64,000 nt of DNA from Odiellus spinosus (Eukaryota > Arthropoda > Arachnida > Opiliones > Phalangiidae), in NCBI GenBank assembly GCA_963920705.1, contig CAWUCO010000074.1, positions 1,859,637-1,923,636 on the forward strand, read 5' to 3'. A program made the position numbers and the translations under genes. This document shows, piece by piece, positions 11,379 to 22,411 of this stretch. The notes under the pieces were generated by a model. It made no database searches. It was not told where the DNA came from and saw only the letters and a program-made list of their open reading frames with translations. The first letter of the stretch is position 1, and each line of letters begins with the position of its first letter.

Positions 11379-12215
11379 AAGCCATGTTTATTGACAAACA
11401 ACTAGAGTTTTCAAAATACATGCAAGACTTGAGTTTAATTAATGTGCTTATAAGATTTAAGTAATACACTAAATTATATTAGAAACACTGTTCTTTCAAT
11501 TCAGATATTTTTCTTATGGAAAAGTAAGTTGTCAAACTCAAATCAGTTTAATCTTCTAGAGGTATGAATCAAAATTGATTTAATTTTATTTTAGGGGAGA
11601 AGTTAAAACTAACGATGTCGTCAAAAGAAAAAATAAAAGAATGGTTATCGAAATATCCATACCACATCAAGCGAATAGCTGAAAATGTAAAAAAAAAAAA
11701 AAACGAAACTACAATTATGGGACCCTTAACTAAATGGGAAATTAAACTTATAAAGAATTCCAAGAGTTAAAATTTCTGATCAAGAGGCCATAAAGGACGA
11801 TGTATATATACATGTATGTATTTTAATTTATGTATATATTAATTTTATAGAGATTGTTTTTTAATTTTATTTGGATACTTTTTTTTTATTTTAAAAATTT
11901 GTTTTTACAGCCCTTGTCAAGATGCCGATCTATTTTAAAAATTACAGAAAACATTGAAAAAACCTTTTTCTAAAAAAAGTTTCTTAAGTTTCAAATAAAA
12001 CACTTCTAAATATTTTTTGTGCTTTTTTTTACTGGTGGACTAGTCATATTTAAAGGGAGAATGCAGCCTAAAAACAAGTGATGTTATAATAAATTCCTTA
12101 TCGTTTAATTAGGCCTGATCCCCTCCAATAAAAAGTTTGCGAAACAAATATAAACTATAAATAAATTTAAGACACGTAAAACCAAGGTTACGTGTAAATT
12201 GGTTTCTACTAGTGG
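11379..12215. other. Gene-free AT-rich stretch
   Basis: No coding signal or repeat architecture is seen beyond homopolymer runs (for example 11689-11703). Confidence 0.6.
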
Positions 12216-12388
12216 TATACGTAAATAGGCTTAGCGGGATTCATGGAGATCCTCAATTGCCTCCATGTAAGGTCTAGCGACCAATGAGATTTCCACGAGA
12301 CTTACAATCGCATTTGATTGGTCGCTAGACCTCATGCACGAGGGAATAAGGATCGCCATGAATCTCGCTAAGCCTATTTTCCGGGTAT
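12216..12388. repeat. Small foldback element
   Basis: Inverted arms of about 65-70 bp: 'aataggcttagcg' and 'ggtctagcgaccaat' at left pair with 'attggtcgctagacc' and 'cgctaagcctatt' at right. There is no coding capacity. Termini and target duplication are not clear. Confidence 0.75.
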
Positions 12389-12486
12389 GTTTTAAATTTA
12401 TTTATGGTATAATATTGGTTTTTTTAACGTTTTATTGGTTGATTAGCCTATCTAATATGGGATAACTTAATTTTTGGGATTTCTTA

Positions 12487-13095
12487 AGCTAGGTTCCCAC
12501 TTGACCGAAAATAACGACCGAAAAAGTTGTCTCTGCGGCAAAAAATGTCTATTAACGCAGAGCCCCGACGGTATAATTTTCCATTGGTTCACACATACGA
12601 CCGAAAACCGCGACCGAAAGGAGATTCGAGTAATCACGTGGTGTGACGTAAGTGTCTCGTAGAATCGCGAAAATAACGAGACACTATAGTTCTTGACACG
12701 TCGTCTGCTTAAAGTCTGTTTTTGAATTTACCGCCAAATATTTTTTAAAAAACTAGGCTGCAGCGCCATCTCTGATGGAAGACCTGTCAGATACGAGTTT
12801 TTCTGTTGAAATAATTAATACACTATGCTTATTTAATTATACAATGCTTTCGTATCTTATGTACAAAAAAATTTCCAATATTAAACGAAGACGGTTTTGG
12901 ATGAGAGATATATTTAAAAGAAGGCGTGCTCAAGGATTTCAAGAGAATTATCTTTCGGTCGACTTGTGCGGTAAAAATAGAACACAGATTCTGTCCGACC
13001 GAAATCGTTTTCGGTCATCTTGTGCAGAAATTTTTTACCGCAGAGGTGTTAACGCAGTGTTTCGGTCGTGTTTTCGGTCAAGTGGGAACTAAGCT
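12487..13095. mobile_element. 609-bp PIF/Harbinger-derived element
   Basis: Terminal inverted repeats start AGCTAGGTTCCCACTTGACC at left and AGCTTAGTTCCCACTTGACC at right. Repeated GACCGAAA motifs lie inside each arm. A 3-bp TTA direct repeat flanks it (12484-12486 and 13096-13098), the target duplication typical of PIF/Harbinger. It retains one piece of transposase coding sequence. Confidence 0.8.
12775..13092 (+). pseudogene. Harbinger transposase N-terminal exon remnant
   Basis: Within the 105-residue frame, residues around 37-60 (KRRRFWMRDIFKRRRAQGF) match the basic 'RRxWVRPxxxRR...G' segment at the N-terminus of PIF/Harbinger transposases. The last third of the frame is read out of the terminal inverted repeat. 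The catalytic DDE domain is absent. This supports the superfamily call made from the TTA duplication. Confidence 0.5.
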
Positions 13096-13098
13096 TTA

Positions 13099-14049
13099 GA
13101 CCAAACAAATGTAAAATTTAAACTTACGTTTTTATAATTTAACTTTAAATTAAGAACTTCCATATCAAACTGCTCGGAGAGTAAGCTATGCAAGCAAGTC
13201 AGATCTCTTCCTATTCCAATATTATAAACAAAAGCGGCAAGCCTCCAAAAGGTGACCTGTAAAATGAACCTTTTATCGTTATTATAGAGTTTACAAATTC
13301 TGATAAAACCTGAGTATTTTTTAGAATATATTTAATTAAAAATGGGTTGTTTAGAGTCCTCGGACTGAACCTTTAAATTCAACAAACCGAAACAATATTA
13401 TTATGGTGAACGAATTCTTAATAAGAACTCTTTCAAATATAAAATCAACTGCAACTTGAAGTAAAATTAATACGATGAGCTCATGCGTTGTGGTTTTCAG
13501 CCATAGAATTCTTAATTCTCTTGGATTTAGCATTATGGCTACCTTAATTTGTACGACTTGAATCTTTATCCCAATAATTAGTATAATTTTAGTAAGTGCG
13601 GCCACTTCCTCTGCTTGAGGGTCTTCTAATAAACTATTACGGTATCAAAATAAAGAAAATAAATTCCCCATAGGAAGAAATTACGCTCTAGAGTAGATGC
13701 CATGGTCCAAGGTTACGAGATAATTTTGATCTGGTTTCACAAGGGTCTCTCGGGGTGTTGCTTCTCTTATGGACTTCGCCATATTGCTAAAGGTAAGGTG
13801 TGGTAGTTCGTTGGGGGCGTTAGGCTAAAGATTCTTGAACCATAGCACACCATTAGATGGACACGTTGGCCAGGGGGAAAGGGGTATAATTATTTCGTGG
13901 GTTTCCTGTCCAATTTTTTAGGATAAAACGCCTAAATTTTTTAACCAAGACCACCATTTTGCTCTCATCTTTCGACTCACCATAAGCAAAAGAAAAAAAT
14001 AAGATGTCCAGCCAACTTCCCGTTTTAACGTAAGTACTTTAAGAATAGA
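13099..14049. other. Gene-free stretch
   Basis: No recognisable coding or repeat structure. The minus-strand frame at 13351-13605 has no family features. Confidence 0.55.
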
Positions 14050-14401
14050 AGATCTCGGTACTTCAAGTTGGATATATTTTTAGAAAGTAACTTTGTTTAA
14101 TTTCGGGACATTTTTTAGAATTAACTTCGCTTAATTTCGTTACATTTTTTAGAATTAACTTTGCTTAATTTCGGGACATTTTTTAGAATTAACTTTGCTT
14201 AATTTCGGGACATTTTTTAAACCATATTTTAGAAATAACTTTGTCGTTTTCAGTCATATTTTAGAATTAACTTTATGGATTTCGGGTCATTTTTATTTAA
14301 CAACTTCCGGGATATATTTAGAAATATAACATACTTTTATAAATTGATTACACTTTAGGTTGAGGGGTATAAAACATATTCCAACTTGAAGTACCGAGAT
14401 T
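14050..14401. repeat. Short inverted-repeat element with 34-bp internal tandem repeats
   Basis: The ends are inverse copies: 'atctcggtacttcaagttgg' at 14052-14071 and its complement at 14381-14400. Inside, a 34-35-bp unit containing 'agaattaactttgcttaatt' recurs with starts near 14082, 14117, 14151 and 14185, followed by decayed copies to about 14330. Confidence 0.75.
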
Positions 14402-14552
14402 TTCAAACCTTCTATTTTGCAAATATTACAATTTTTTTTTGTAATAGCCGCGTTAAGAAGTAAGCACCCGCCTCAACCCCTGGCAGCTCAGCCTACTTAC
14501 CGCGGGGCTCTCCCGAAATCCGCTGGATGGCGAGGTCGCCGGTAGCGACCCC

Positions 14553-15079
14553 GTGAGCCGTCCGACGCCCTGCACGCGCGTCCCCGAAGCCCGTATTGTT
14601 GGAGCCCGCCGGCCGAGGGATCTGCCGGGTCGCCCGTCGTCGCTGCCAGCTACCCCAGTCCGGCAAGGCGGAGGACCTGAAGCTCCGTTTTGGGAGGAGG
14701 GGGATCCCACGGCTACCCAGGAGCCGCACCAGCGCGCATACGCGACGGAGTACCCACTACTCCAGGGCGACCGTGGTCAGCCGTGGTGGGGCTTCTCTCA
14801 CCCCGGCGGACATTGCGCCTTGTGCGGGGGAGTACCACCGCCGTCGAACGCCCACTCCACGATGTAAGTTTTGCGCTTTTTTTCAGATCTAAATATAGGA
14901 AGTTATATAAAATTTTTAATGATTTATTTTGTTTTTTTATTTGTTTTTGTAGCATCCTCGCCAACTACCAATGGGTGGCAGCGGTATTTGAGACCCGGTA
15001 CGGGGAGTACCCGGGGACCGCTCTGGACCAAGTCCAGGCTGTCGTCCAATGGTACGCGATGCTGAAAAAAAATTACAAA
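14553..15079 (+). CDS. GC-rich two-exon gene fragment, unrecognised
   Basis: Base composition switches abruptly to strongly GC-rich. An open frame to 14864 contains a CxxC (CALCG) near its end. It runs into a good donor (GAT|GTAAGT, about 14864/14865), an 87-bp AT-rich intron with a T-rich tract, and the acceptor TTTTTGTAG at 14951. Splicing keeps a frame open into a second GC-rich segment (NYQWVAAVFETRYGEYPG...) that stops being recognisable at about 15066, just before element B begins at 15080. The 5' start is uncertain; the GTG/ATG at 14553 is only the first available. I do not recognise the protein. It may be a host gene or retroelement gene cut by B, or a captured fragment. Confidence 0.45.
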
Positions 15080-15189
15080 ACAAGTTGGGAAACCAAAATA
15101 TTACCTCTCCTCGTCCCAAGTCTAATTGTAATTAAGAAAACTAATGAAACCAGGTAGTCGATGTTAAAAATTGATTTTATAATAGGTAT

Positions 15190-15536
15190 GATTATACTTT
15201 GAGTGGGATCAGCCGTAAGAGGCGTAATTTACCTCCTATCTACCGGAAACTATTTTTATAGTATATGTCAGACCTTGACGACTTCCGCAAACCAAAAAAA
15301 AACAAATAAAAAATAAATAATTATTTGGTAGGTTTTACATTTTTTTTTTTTTTTTTTTTTTTTTGGTGGGACCTAACCTAACCTAACCCAACCCAACCTA
15401 ACCCATGTAAAAAAACTGAAAAAAAAAAAATTTTGGTTTCCGGAAGTCGTCAAGGCCTGATATATACTATAAAATAGTTTCCGGTAGATAGGCGGTGAAT
15501 TACGCCTGTTACAGCTGATCCCACTCAAAGTATAAT
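15190..15536. mobile_element. Foldback MITE flanked by TA (Tc1/mariner-like size and target)
   Basis: Inverted arms of about 105 bp start 'TACTTTGAGTGGGATCAGC' at left, with 'GCTGATCCCACTCAAAGTA' at right, ending in TA on both sides. The centre holds a poly-T tract (about 15340-15364) and CCTAA-type repeats. The matching place in element A (near 10660) lacks it, so it inserted after A and B separated. Confidence 0.8.
15371..15405. repeat. Short CCTAA/CCCAA telomere-like tract
   Basis: Seven imperfect units of CCTAA or CCCAA, the complement of the arthropod telomere unit TTAGG. It lies in the loop of the MITE and is too short to be a telomere. Similar two-unit tracts lie just inside the 5' ends of several Helentron-like elements (26421-26436 and 51838-51850). 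Confidence 0.7.
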
Positions 15537-16595
15537 CTTACCTTATAGGTAAAATATATATATATAAAATAAGAAATAGGAGTGGCACACTTCTTGCTAT
15601 AAGGTTACTTTTGCCGCTACACTACACGATGAAACTTATGTCACCTGCTGATATTTATTTACAAAATAAAATGAAATTTAAATATGATATTATGATAGCA
15701 GAAGACTAATACTATTTTATTAAGCATAACTGATACGAAAAAATCGTATTAAAATAACAATGCTAAACAAGAAAACTAATGAAACCAGGTAGACGATGTT
15801 AAAAATTTATTTTATAGTTTTTGGGTTAAAATAAGAAAGAGGAGTGGCACACTTCTTGCTATAAGGTTACTTTTGTCGCTACACTATTTACACGATGAAA
15901 CTAGTGTCACCTATTGGTAGAACGTTTACATCATATTTATTTACAAAATAAAATTAAAGAACAACAGCAACTCCCCATAAGAGTCTGGGTCCACGTAATG
16001 TTAAAAATTTTCGTCTCTTTTATGATAAATTCGTATTATATTATTAAAATAGGGTAGTTAGGGGATAATTTAAAGCTAAAATTCGAGCTCACAACTGTAA
16101 ATTTTGGGAATTACAACGAATGGAAGGTTTCTTCCATAATGTAAAGAATAGGAAGAATCTATGACTTCCGTGCCGGATATGAAAGCCTTCCCCCACACGA
16201 AAATCTTGAACGGTTATTATTTTAGATTCATAATTATGTTAGGAAAATATTAGGAAAGAATTATTTTGTAACTGCCACGGGTATAGTGCTGGCGGCAAAA
16301 TTAAATTCCTCTATTTTTGGTCTTCTATGCCTCGAAATCCTCGAAAACGCCTGTAGAAGTGTTCCACTTGTCAAGCATTCATGCAGTAGGCTTTTGCTAG
16401 CTTTACAGGGGCCGTGCAAAGACTATATAGCTTACTTGAATAGTCTTTGGTGTATAAGAAACTCGAAAAATAAATAGAGAAATCATACCAATTAGAAGAT
16501 ACTGGAGTAGTATCTTTAATTTTTATTTCATATTAAACAAAACACACTTGTATAAAACGGACAAATTATTCATTTAACGCTAAGGTTTTCTACGT

Positions 16596-18842
16596 TTAAC
16601 GTATGTCTGGTAGTTCAAGCTCAGTGGCATCTTCACACACTACACGCAATTTTGACTGGTACCAACTGCCTCGATCTTCATGGCGACGATAACCAAGATA
16701 CCAGATTACGCTGCTAACGTGAACACAAGTACCTATCGTCAAACTACCACATTTGCAATACCAGCCTTTAATGGCATTTGCACCTGTCCCGTTCGGTACA
16801 TAACGAATTAGAGCTTGGTGAACAGCTGAGGTGGAAAATTGACCAGGCACGCGTATACGAATTAAGTCATGTTCAACTTTGGACACTTCGACGCTGAAAG
16901 AGCCGGATTACTCTATAGTCAACGCCACATAAGATTCAGCGCGTTTCGTTTTAAAGTCGCTCATTACCACCTCACGTACATCACTTTCACGAAGTACAGG
17001 GAAGTCTTGAAATTCACTATCCTCAATTCGTTGCCATTTAGACGGTTTGCGAAGCAGATTATCGCGCTTAACTACTTCCTTAAGAGGAATTTCTTTCGTA
17101 GAGACTGACAGCATTTTTTCGACGGAGTCTTCCCAGGAACCTTTAGGATGTAACTCCGGGTGGTAGGCGTTCAACAGCGCAGCAGCAATTTGAAGAAGTT
17201 CCGGAACTAATGGTAACATATGCACAGGTATACGGTTTTGAAAAAAACGATACACCGTCTGCAAATGCCCATTCCTAACTTCAACCGGCCACCTGAGGTA
17301 CGTTACTTGTCGGGAACGATTAACTTCTTGCGTGTTTACTTGCTTCTCGCCTTTAGACAAGAACGAAGGCATTTGTAAATCCACACCCAGTTCAGTCAGT
17401 ACGCTGTTGGAGTCTCGAAAACCGCGGTCTGCCAGTACAACGTCACCAACTTGAAAGAAAGACTGGAGTTCTTCTCTCTTTTTGATAGAATGGTTTAAAA
17501 TGCGCGCGTCGTTATTGCGGCCATTAGCAAAGTAGGGTCTGATTATATCTATTATGTAACCCGTAGTTGTTACCATTAACATTGGCTTGAGGATATGCTG
17601 GCCTTTGTGCACACAGAAGGATTTGTGAAGAACGGTATAGTCCTTGGATCTTCCAACCTTGATATAGGTGCCATCTACAATGGTAATAAGACAATTAGGC
17701 TTGTTGTTAGCAAAGAGTTTTACTGCTGCTCCAGATTGATGGTTTGTTATCAGATTGTCACGTGATAAGTGTTGCAGGCCAAAATGATGTGGCACGAAAT
17801 GCTCCGATAAAGCCATAATAACCGCTTTTACCGTGTTTGATACCGATCTTTCAGTTAAATGAAATAAAGTTGATAACACCTTATTGGAGATACCCAATCG
17901 TAATTTCACCAATAATACTGCTAGAGCTGTCTACGACGAACAGCATCTGATGGTACGAATAATGTCCTCAATAGTCGAATGCAACTCTAGGAACTCGTGC
18001 AGGGACAATGAAGTTAATACTTTACAGTCTTCATCACTTTGTATGAAGTTGTCAAAGCTCGGCGTCCGTAGGTCGTTAACACATTCCCTGAGGTCCTGTA
18101 ATAGTTGCTCAATGTCCGTGGCAGTCATAATGGTTGATCTAGCGGAAACCTGAATTCCAGCAATTATTTCGGTGGGAAGCTCTCCGTTAACGAGATGCGT
18201 GGAGCACATTCGGTTGTCCCGATGAATAAATATGGCTCTTTCCACAAATATACTTGTTCTCACTTCGGCTTTTACCCTGGTTCGTGTACTAACACCGCAA
18301 ATGAAGCAAGTCTTTGACAGGGGCCGAACACAACTGTGCTTTATGGCAATAGTGTTTGATGACGTACGCTTTCGTGGTAATTGCGACGTTGATGGCTGAG
18401 GTATTGGTGACGGTGATGGATTAGATACTGTGGACTTTGTTGGTTCAGGTACTGTGGACGTTGATGGCTCAGGTACTGTTGACGTTGATGGATTAGATAC
18501 TTGCGTCATTTGTCTTCGTTTTTGTGGTGAAGACGATGACGTTGAAGAGCCATGATCACTACTGAAGGACGATTTGCTAGCATTTAAGAACGTTTGAAAC
18601 TTTCGTGACAGACCCGAGCACTTTAAACAAATCTTCGTTGTTTTGCTATTAATTACAAGTGGTAATAACCCTTTACTAAAACGAAGAAAACGAGCAAAGC
18701 CAGCCTTTACGTGAGTGCCTATACCTCTACTTGTACTATTGGTAACTTTCCGATTGCACGCGTAACATGTATTTGGAGCCATCTCCAAATTCCAAGTGAC
18801 TCTCACATTGATGTTATTGATAAGGAAAGTTCTGAAGATCAT
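16596..18842 (-). pseudogene. DDE_Tnp_4-type transposase with SWIM finger (left copy, two in-frame stops)
   Basis: Three segments lie in one frame. (1) 18842-17931, 303 residues: N-terminal Cys/His cluster (C26, C29, H44, C72, C75; the internal Met21 may be the true start), then a Pro/Ser/Thr-rich linker (about 110-160) and a second Cys-rich patch. (2) 17912-16908: helix-turn-helix region, then the DDE core with D in TIVDGTY, D in VLADRGF and E in RWPVEV (residues 80, 162 and 211 of this segment). (3) 16886-16596: SWIM finger, WYCKCGS...GTCVH. Segment 1 ends in an in-frame TAG and segment 2 in an in-frame TAA, so the gene is broken, although introns around the stops cannot be excluded. The DDE spacing and ADRGF motif recall ISL2EU/Harbinger-like transposases; the exact superfamily is uncertain. 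Confidence 0.75.
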
Positions 18843-18936
18843 GGTTCAAACCAGATATTACAATTTTTTTAATGTTTATAAAAGCAGGTTTAATTATTTT
18901 TCGCCAACCTGGCTGGCAAAAAATATTAAAGACGTC

Positions 18937-20488
18937 TAGATCAACCATTATGACTGCCACGGACATTGAGCAACTATTACAGGGCCTCAGGGAATGTGTT
19001 AACGACCTACGGACGCCGAGCTTTGACAACTTCATACAAAGTGATGAAGACTGTAAAGTATTAACTTCATTGTCCCTGCACGAGTTCCTAGAGTTGCATT
19101 CGACTATTGAGGACATTATTCGTACCATCAGATGCTGTTCGTAGAAGACAGCTCTAGCAGTATTATTGGTGAAATTACGATTGGGTATCTCCAATAAGGT
19201 GTTATCAACTTTATTTCAATTAACTGAAAGATCGGTATCAAACACGGTAAAAGCGGTTATTATGGCTTTATCGGAGCATTTCGTGCCACATCATTTTGGC
19301 CTGCAACACTTATCACGTGACAATCTGATAACAAACCATCAATCTGGAGCAGCAGTAAAACTCTTTGCTAACAACAAGCCTAATTGTCTTATTACCATTG
19401 TAGATGGCACCTATATCAAGGTTGGAAGATCCAAGGACTATACCGTTCTTCACAAATCCTTCTGTGTGCACAAAGGCCAGCATATCCTCAAGCCAATGTT
19501 AATGGTAACAACTACGGGTTACATAATAGATATAATCAGACCCTACTTTGCTAATGACCGCAATAACGACGCGCGCATTTTAAACCATTCTATCAAAAAG
19601 AGAGAAGAACTCCAGTCTTTCTTTCAAGTTGGTGACGTTGTACTGGCAGACCGCGGTTTTCGAGACTCCAACAGCGTACTGACTGAACTGGGTGTGGATT
19701 TACAAATGCCTTCGTTCTTGTCTAAAGGCGAGAAGCAAGTAAACACGCAAGAAGTTAATCGTTCCCGACAAGTAACGTACCTCAGGTGGCCGGTTGAAGT
19801 TAGGAATGGGCATTTGCAGACGGTGTATCGTTTTTTTCAAAACCGTATACCTGTGCATATGTTACCATTAGTTCCGGAACTTCTTCAAATTGCTGCTGCG
19901 CTGTTGAACGCCTACCACCCGGAGTTACATCTTAAAGGTTCCTGGGAAGACTCCGTCGAAAAAATGCTGTCAGTCTCTACGAAAGAAAATCCTCTTAAGG
20001 AAGTAGTTGAGCGCGATAATCTGCTTCGCAAACCGTCTAAATGGCAACGAATTGAGGATAGTGAATTTCAAGACTTCCCTGTACTTCGTGAAAGTGATGT
20101 ACGTGAGGTGGTAATGAGCGACTTTAAAACGAAACGCGCTGAATCTTATGTGGCGTTGACTATAGAGTAATCCGGCTCTTTCAGCGTCGAAGTGTCCAAA
20201 GTTGAACATGACTTAATTCGTATACGCGTGCCTGGTCAATTTTCCACCTCAGCTGTTCACCAAGCTCTAATTCGTTATGTACCGAACGGGACAGGTGCAA
20301 ATGCCATTAAACGCTGGTATTGCAATTGCAAAGGTGGTAGTTTGACGATAGGTACTTGTGTTCACGTTAGCAGCGTAATCTGGTATCTTGGTTATCGTCG
20401 CCATGAAGATCGAGGCAGTTGGTACCAGTCAAAATTGCGTGTAGTGTGTGAAGATGCCACTGAGCTTGAACTACCAGACATACGTTAA
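18937..20488 (+). pseudogene. DDE transposase with SWIM finger (right copy, 5'-truncated)
   Basis: Inverse copy of the left gene. It starts inside the end of segment 1 (readable from about 18951) and has no N-terminal Cys cluster. The core at 19166-20170 keeps D, D and E, and the SWIM part at 20192-20488 reads WYCNCKGG...GTCVH, which is six bases longer than the left copy. It carries a TAG one codon upstream of the TAG in the left copy, and the same TAA between core and SWIM finger. Only about six amino-acid differences separate the two cores. Confidence 0.75.
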
Positions 20489-22374
20489 ACGTAGAAAACC
20501 TTAGCGTTAAATGAATAATTTGTCCGTTTTATACAAGTGTGTTTTGTTTAATATGAAATAAAAATTAAAGATACTACTCCAGTATCTTCTAATTGGTATG
20601 ATTTCTCTATTTATTTTTCGAGATTCTTATACACCAAAGACTATTCAAGTAAGCTATATAGTCTTTGCACGGCCCCTGTAAAGCTAGCAAAAGCCTACTG
20701 CATGAATGCTTGACAAGTGGAACACTTCTACAGGCGTTTTCGAGGATTTCGAGGCATAGTAGACCAAAAATAGAGGAATTTCATTTTGCCGCCAGCACTA
20801 TACCCGTGGCAGTTACAAAATAATTCTTTCCTAATATTTTCCTAACATAATTATGAATCTAAAATAATAACCGTTCAAGATTTTCGTGTGGGGGAAGGCT
20901 TTCATATCCGGCACGGAAGTCATAGATTCTTCCTATTCTTTACATTATGGAAGAAACCTTCCATTCGTTGTAATTCCCAAAATTTACAGTTGTGAGCTCG
21001 AATTTTAGCTTTAAATTATCCCCCAACTACCCTATTTTAATAATATAATACGAATTTATCATAAAAGAGACGAAAATTTTTAACATTACGTGGACCCAGA
21101 CTCTTATGGGGAGTTGCTGTTGTTCTTTAAATATGATATTATGATAGAAGAAGACTAATACTATTTTATTAAGCATAAATGATACGAAAAAATCGTATTA
21201 AAATAACTATAAAATAAATTTCTTAATAATAATAGCGACGCATTCAGTTTCATGTTTAGTTTTATTTTCACTCTCTCGAAAGAGTCGAATGCAAGCACGG
21301 ACGCGCCATACCACTACCTTAATATTCGAGCCTCTGTTATTTTACAGATACATAATAGTTGAAGTTTATCTTAAATTAAAATTATTCTAACCAAAATTAA
21401 AACAATAAATTAAATTATTTTCAAGCTATAGGACTAAATTAACTATGATAGAATCAAATTAACTATGATTAAACAAATTGTAGTTGAAATGGATTTTACA
21501 AGAATAAACACAACTGAATTTTTAGATTATTTATTATTAATTAATTTAAACCTAAGACTGAATTAAAGAGAATGATGTGATTAAACAAATTATAGGAAAT
21601 GACTAAATGAGTTTGACTTTCCTTGATTGAAAGGTATTAAGGTAAGCTTTAAGCCGAGTTCGAGGGAAACTAGTGTCACCTACAGCATAAGCTACTAATT
21701 ATTCCATGCCTACAGATAGAAAGTTAATTTACAAAATATAATTAAATTTATGTTTTTTTAAGAGAGGACTAGAACTAATTATTATAGAATTTAAATCAAG
21801 CATAATTAAAGTTTTTAAAAAAACCGTACGCCTTTATTTCGTTATACTGCTGTAGTCCTACTTCCTACTAATCTAACGTCACCTAGTGACAAAAAGTTAA
21901 CGTCAAATTTATTTAATAAATATAATTAAATTTGAATATTATATTATGATCGTTTAAGACTAGTAATATTTTATTTTATAATGTAAATTTAAATTTATAA
22001 TGTATAATTTAAATTTTTTATTTAATTGTATACATATAATGCATAAACGCGACGCTACTATAACACGGCCTGGCTTCCGTAGTGCACCCCTTCCAGATTT
22101 AAGAGGTTTTTATCTAAAATTCCAACAAGTGCTTATAGCAAAGTCGTTAGAGCGTTCGCATGGTTATCCCAAAAGCTAGCAAGCGTCGAGCGCGGACAGT
22201 AACTGGGAGGGAGACCACCTGTGAGACGTTTTATTTAAATGGGAAATTTCAGAATTTGGAAATTGTGCCGCCACCTATGAGAAGAGTGGTGAACTAAAAT
22301 AGAATTTTCTTGCGATGACGTAATTGCGAACACCGCGAACGACGGACACACACACACACACGATCAGGACAGAA

Positions 22375-22406
22375 CCTCTCCGTGAACTAAAGTTCACTCG
22401 AAGAGG
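22375..22406. other. Terminal hairpin of element B
   Basis: CCTCTCCGTGAACT/AAAGTTCACTCGAAGAGG forms a stem with a small bulge. It is the counterpart of the element A hairpin. A CA/GT microsatellite precedes it, as in A. Confidence 0.85.
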
Positions 22407-22411
22407 TAAAA

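Larger units (their letters stand above)
15958..21126. mobile_element. Palindromic DDE-transposase element (inverted duplication)
   Basis: The left arm (15958-18141) and right arm (18937-21126) are near-identical inverse copies of about 2.19 kb, separated by a 795-bp unique spacer holding the 5' part of the transposase gene. Both outer ends read AGAACAACAGCAACTCCCC inward and both are flanked by TTAA (15954-15957, 21127-21130). The repeat unit of the host element already contains two TTAA-like sites, so a TTAA target duplication cannot be proved. The right arm lacks its own 5' coding region. Confidence 0.85.
15080..22411 (+). mobile_element. Helentron-like element B with nested insertions
   Basis: B begins ACAAGTTGGGAAACCAAAAT followed by TTACCTCTCC (15080-15111) and ends with the hairpin at 22375-22406 followed by TAAAAA. 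It is sister to element A in the opposite orientation. Compared with A it has gained a MITE (15190-15536) and a 5.2-kb palindromic DNA transposon (15958-21126). The remaining sequence is non-coding and repeat-rich. The left end abuts the GC-rich gene fragment. Confidence 0.8.

Noticed and set aside
15371-15405. True telomere or telomere-fusion site
   Set aside because: Only about seven imperfect CCTAA/CCCAA units, inside a MITE loop.
16286-16477. Frame with IFGLLCLEILENA segment
   Set aside because: Lies in the non-coding 3' part of the DDE element; the inverse copy in the right arm is not preserved as coding and no family is recognisable.
17884-19194. Frames MEIPNRNF... on both strands
   Set aside because: Antisense shadows of the transposase copies in the palindrome.
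15954-21130. TTAA target duplication as proof of a piggyBac or Kolobok element
   Set aside because: The unoccupied repeat unit in element A already has adjacent TTAA-like sites, so TTAA on both sides need not be a duplication; the transposase is not of piggyBac type.
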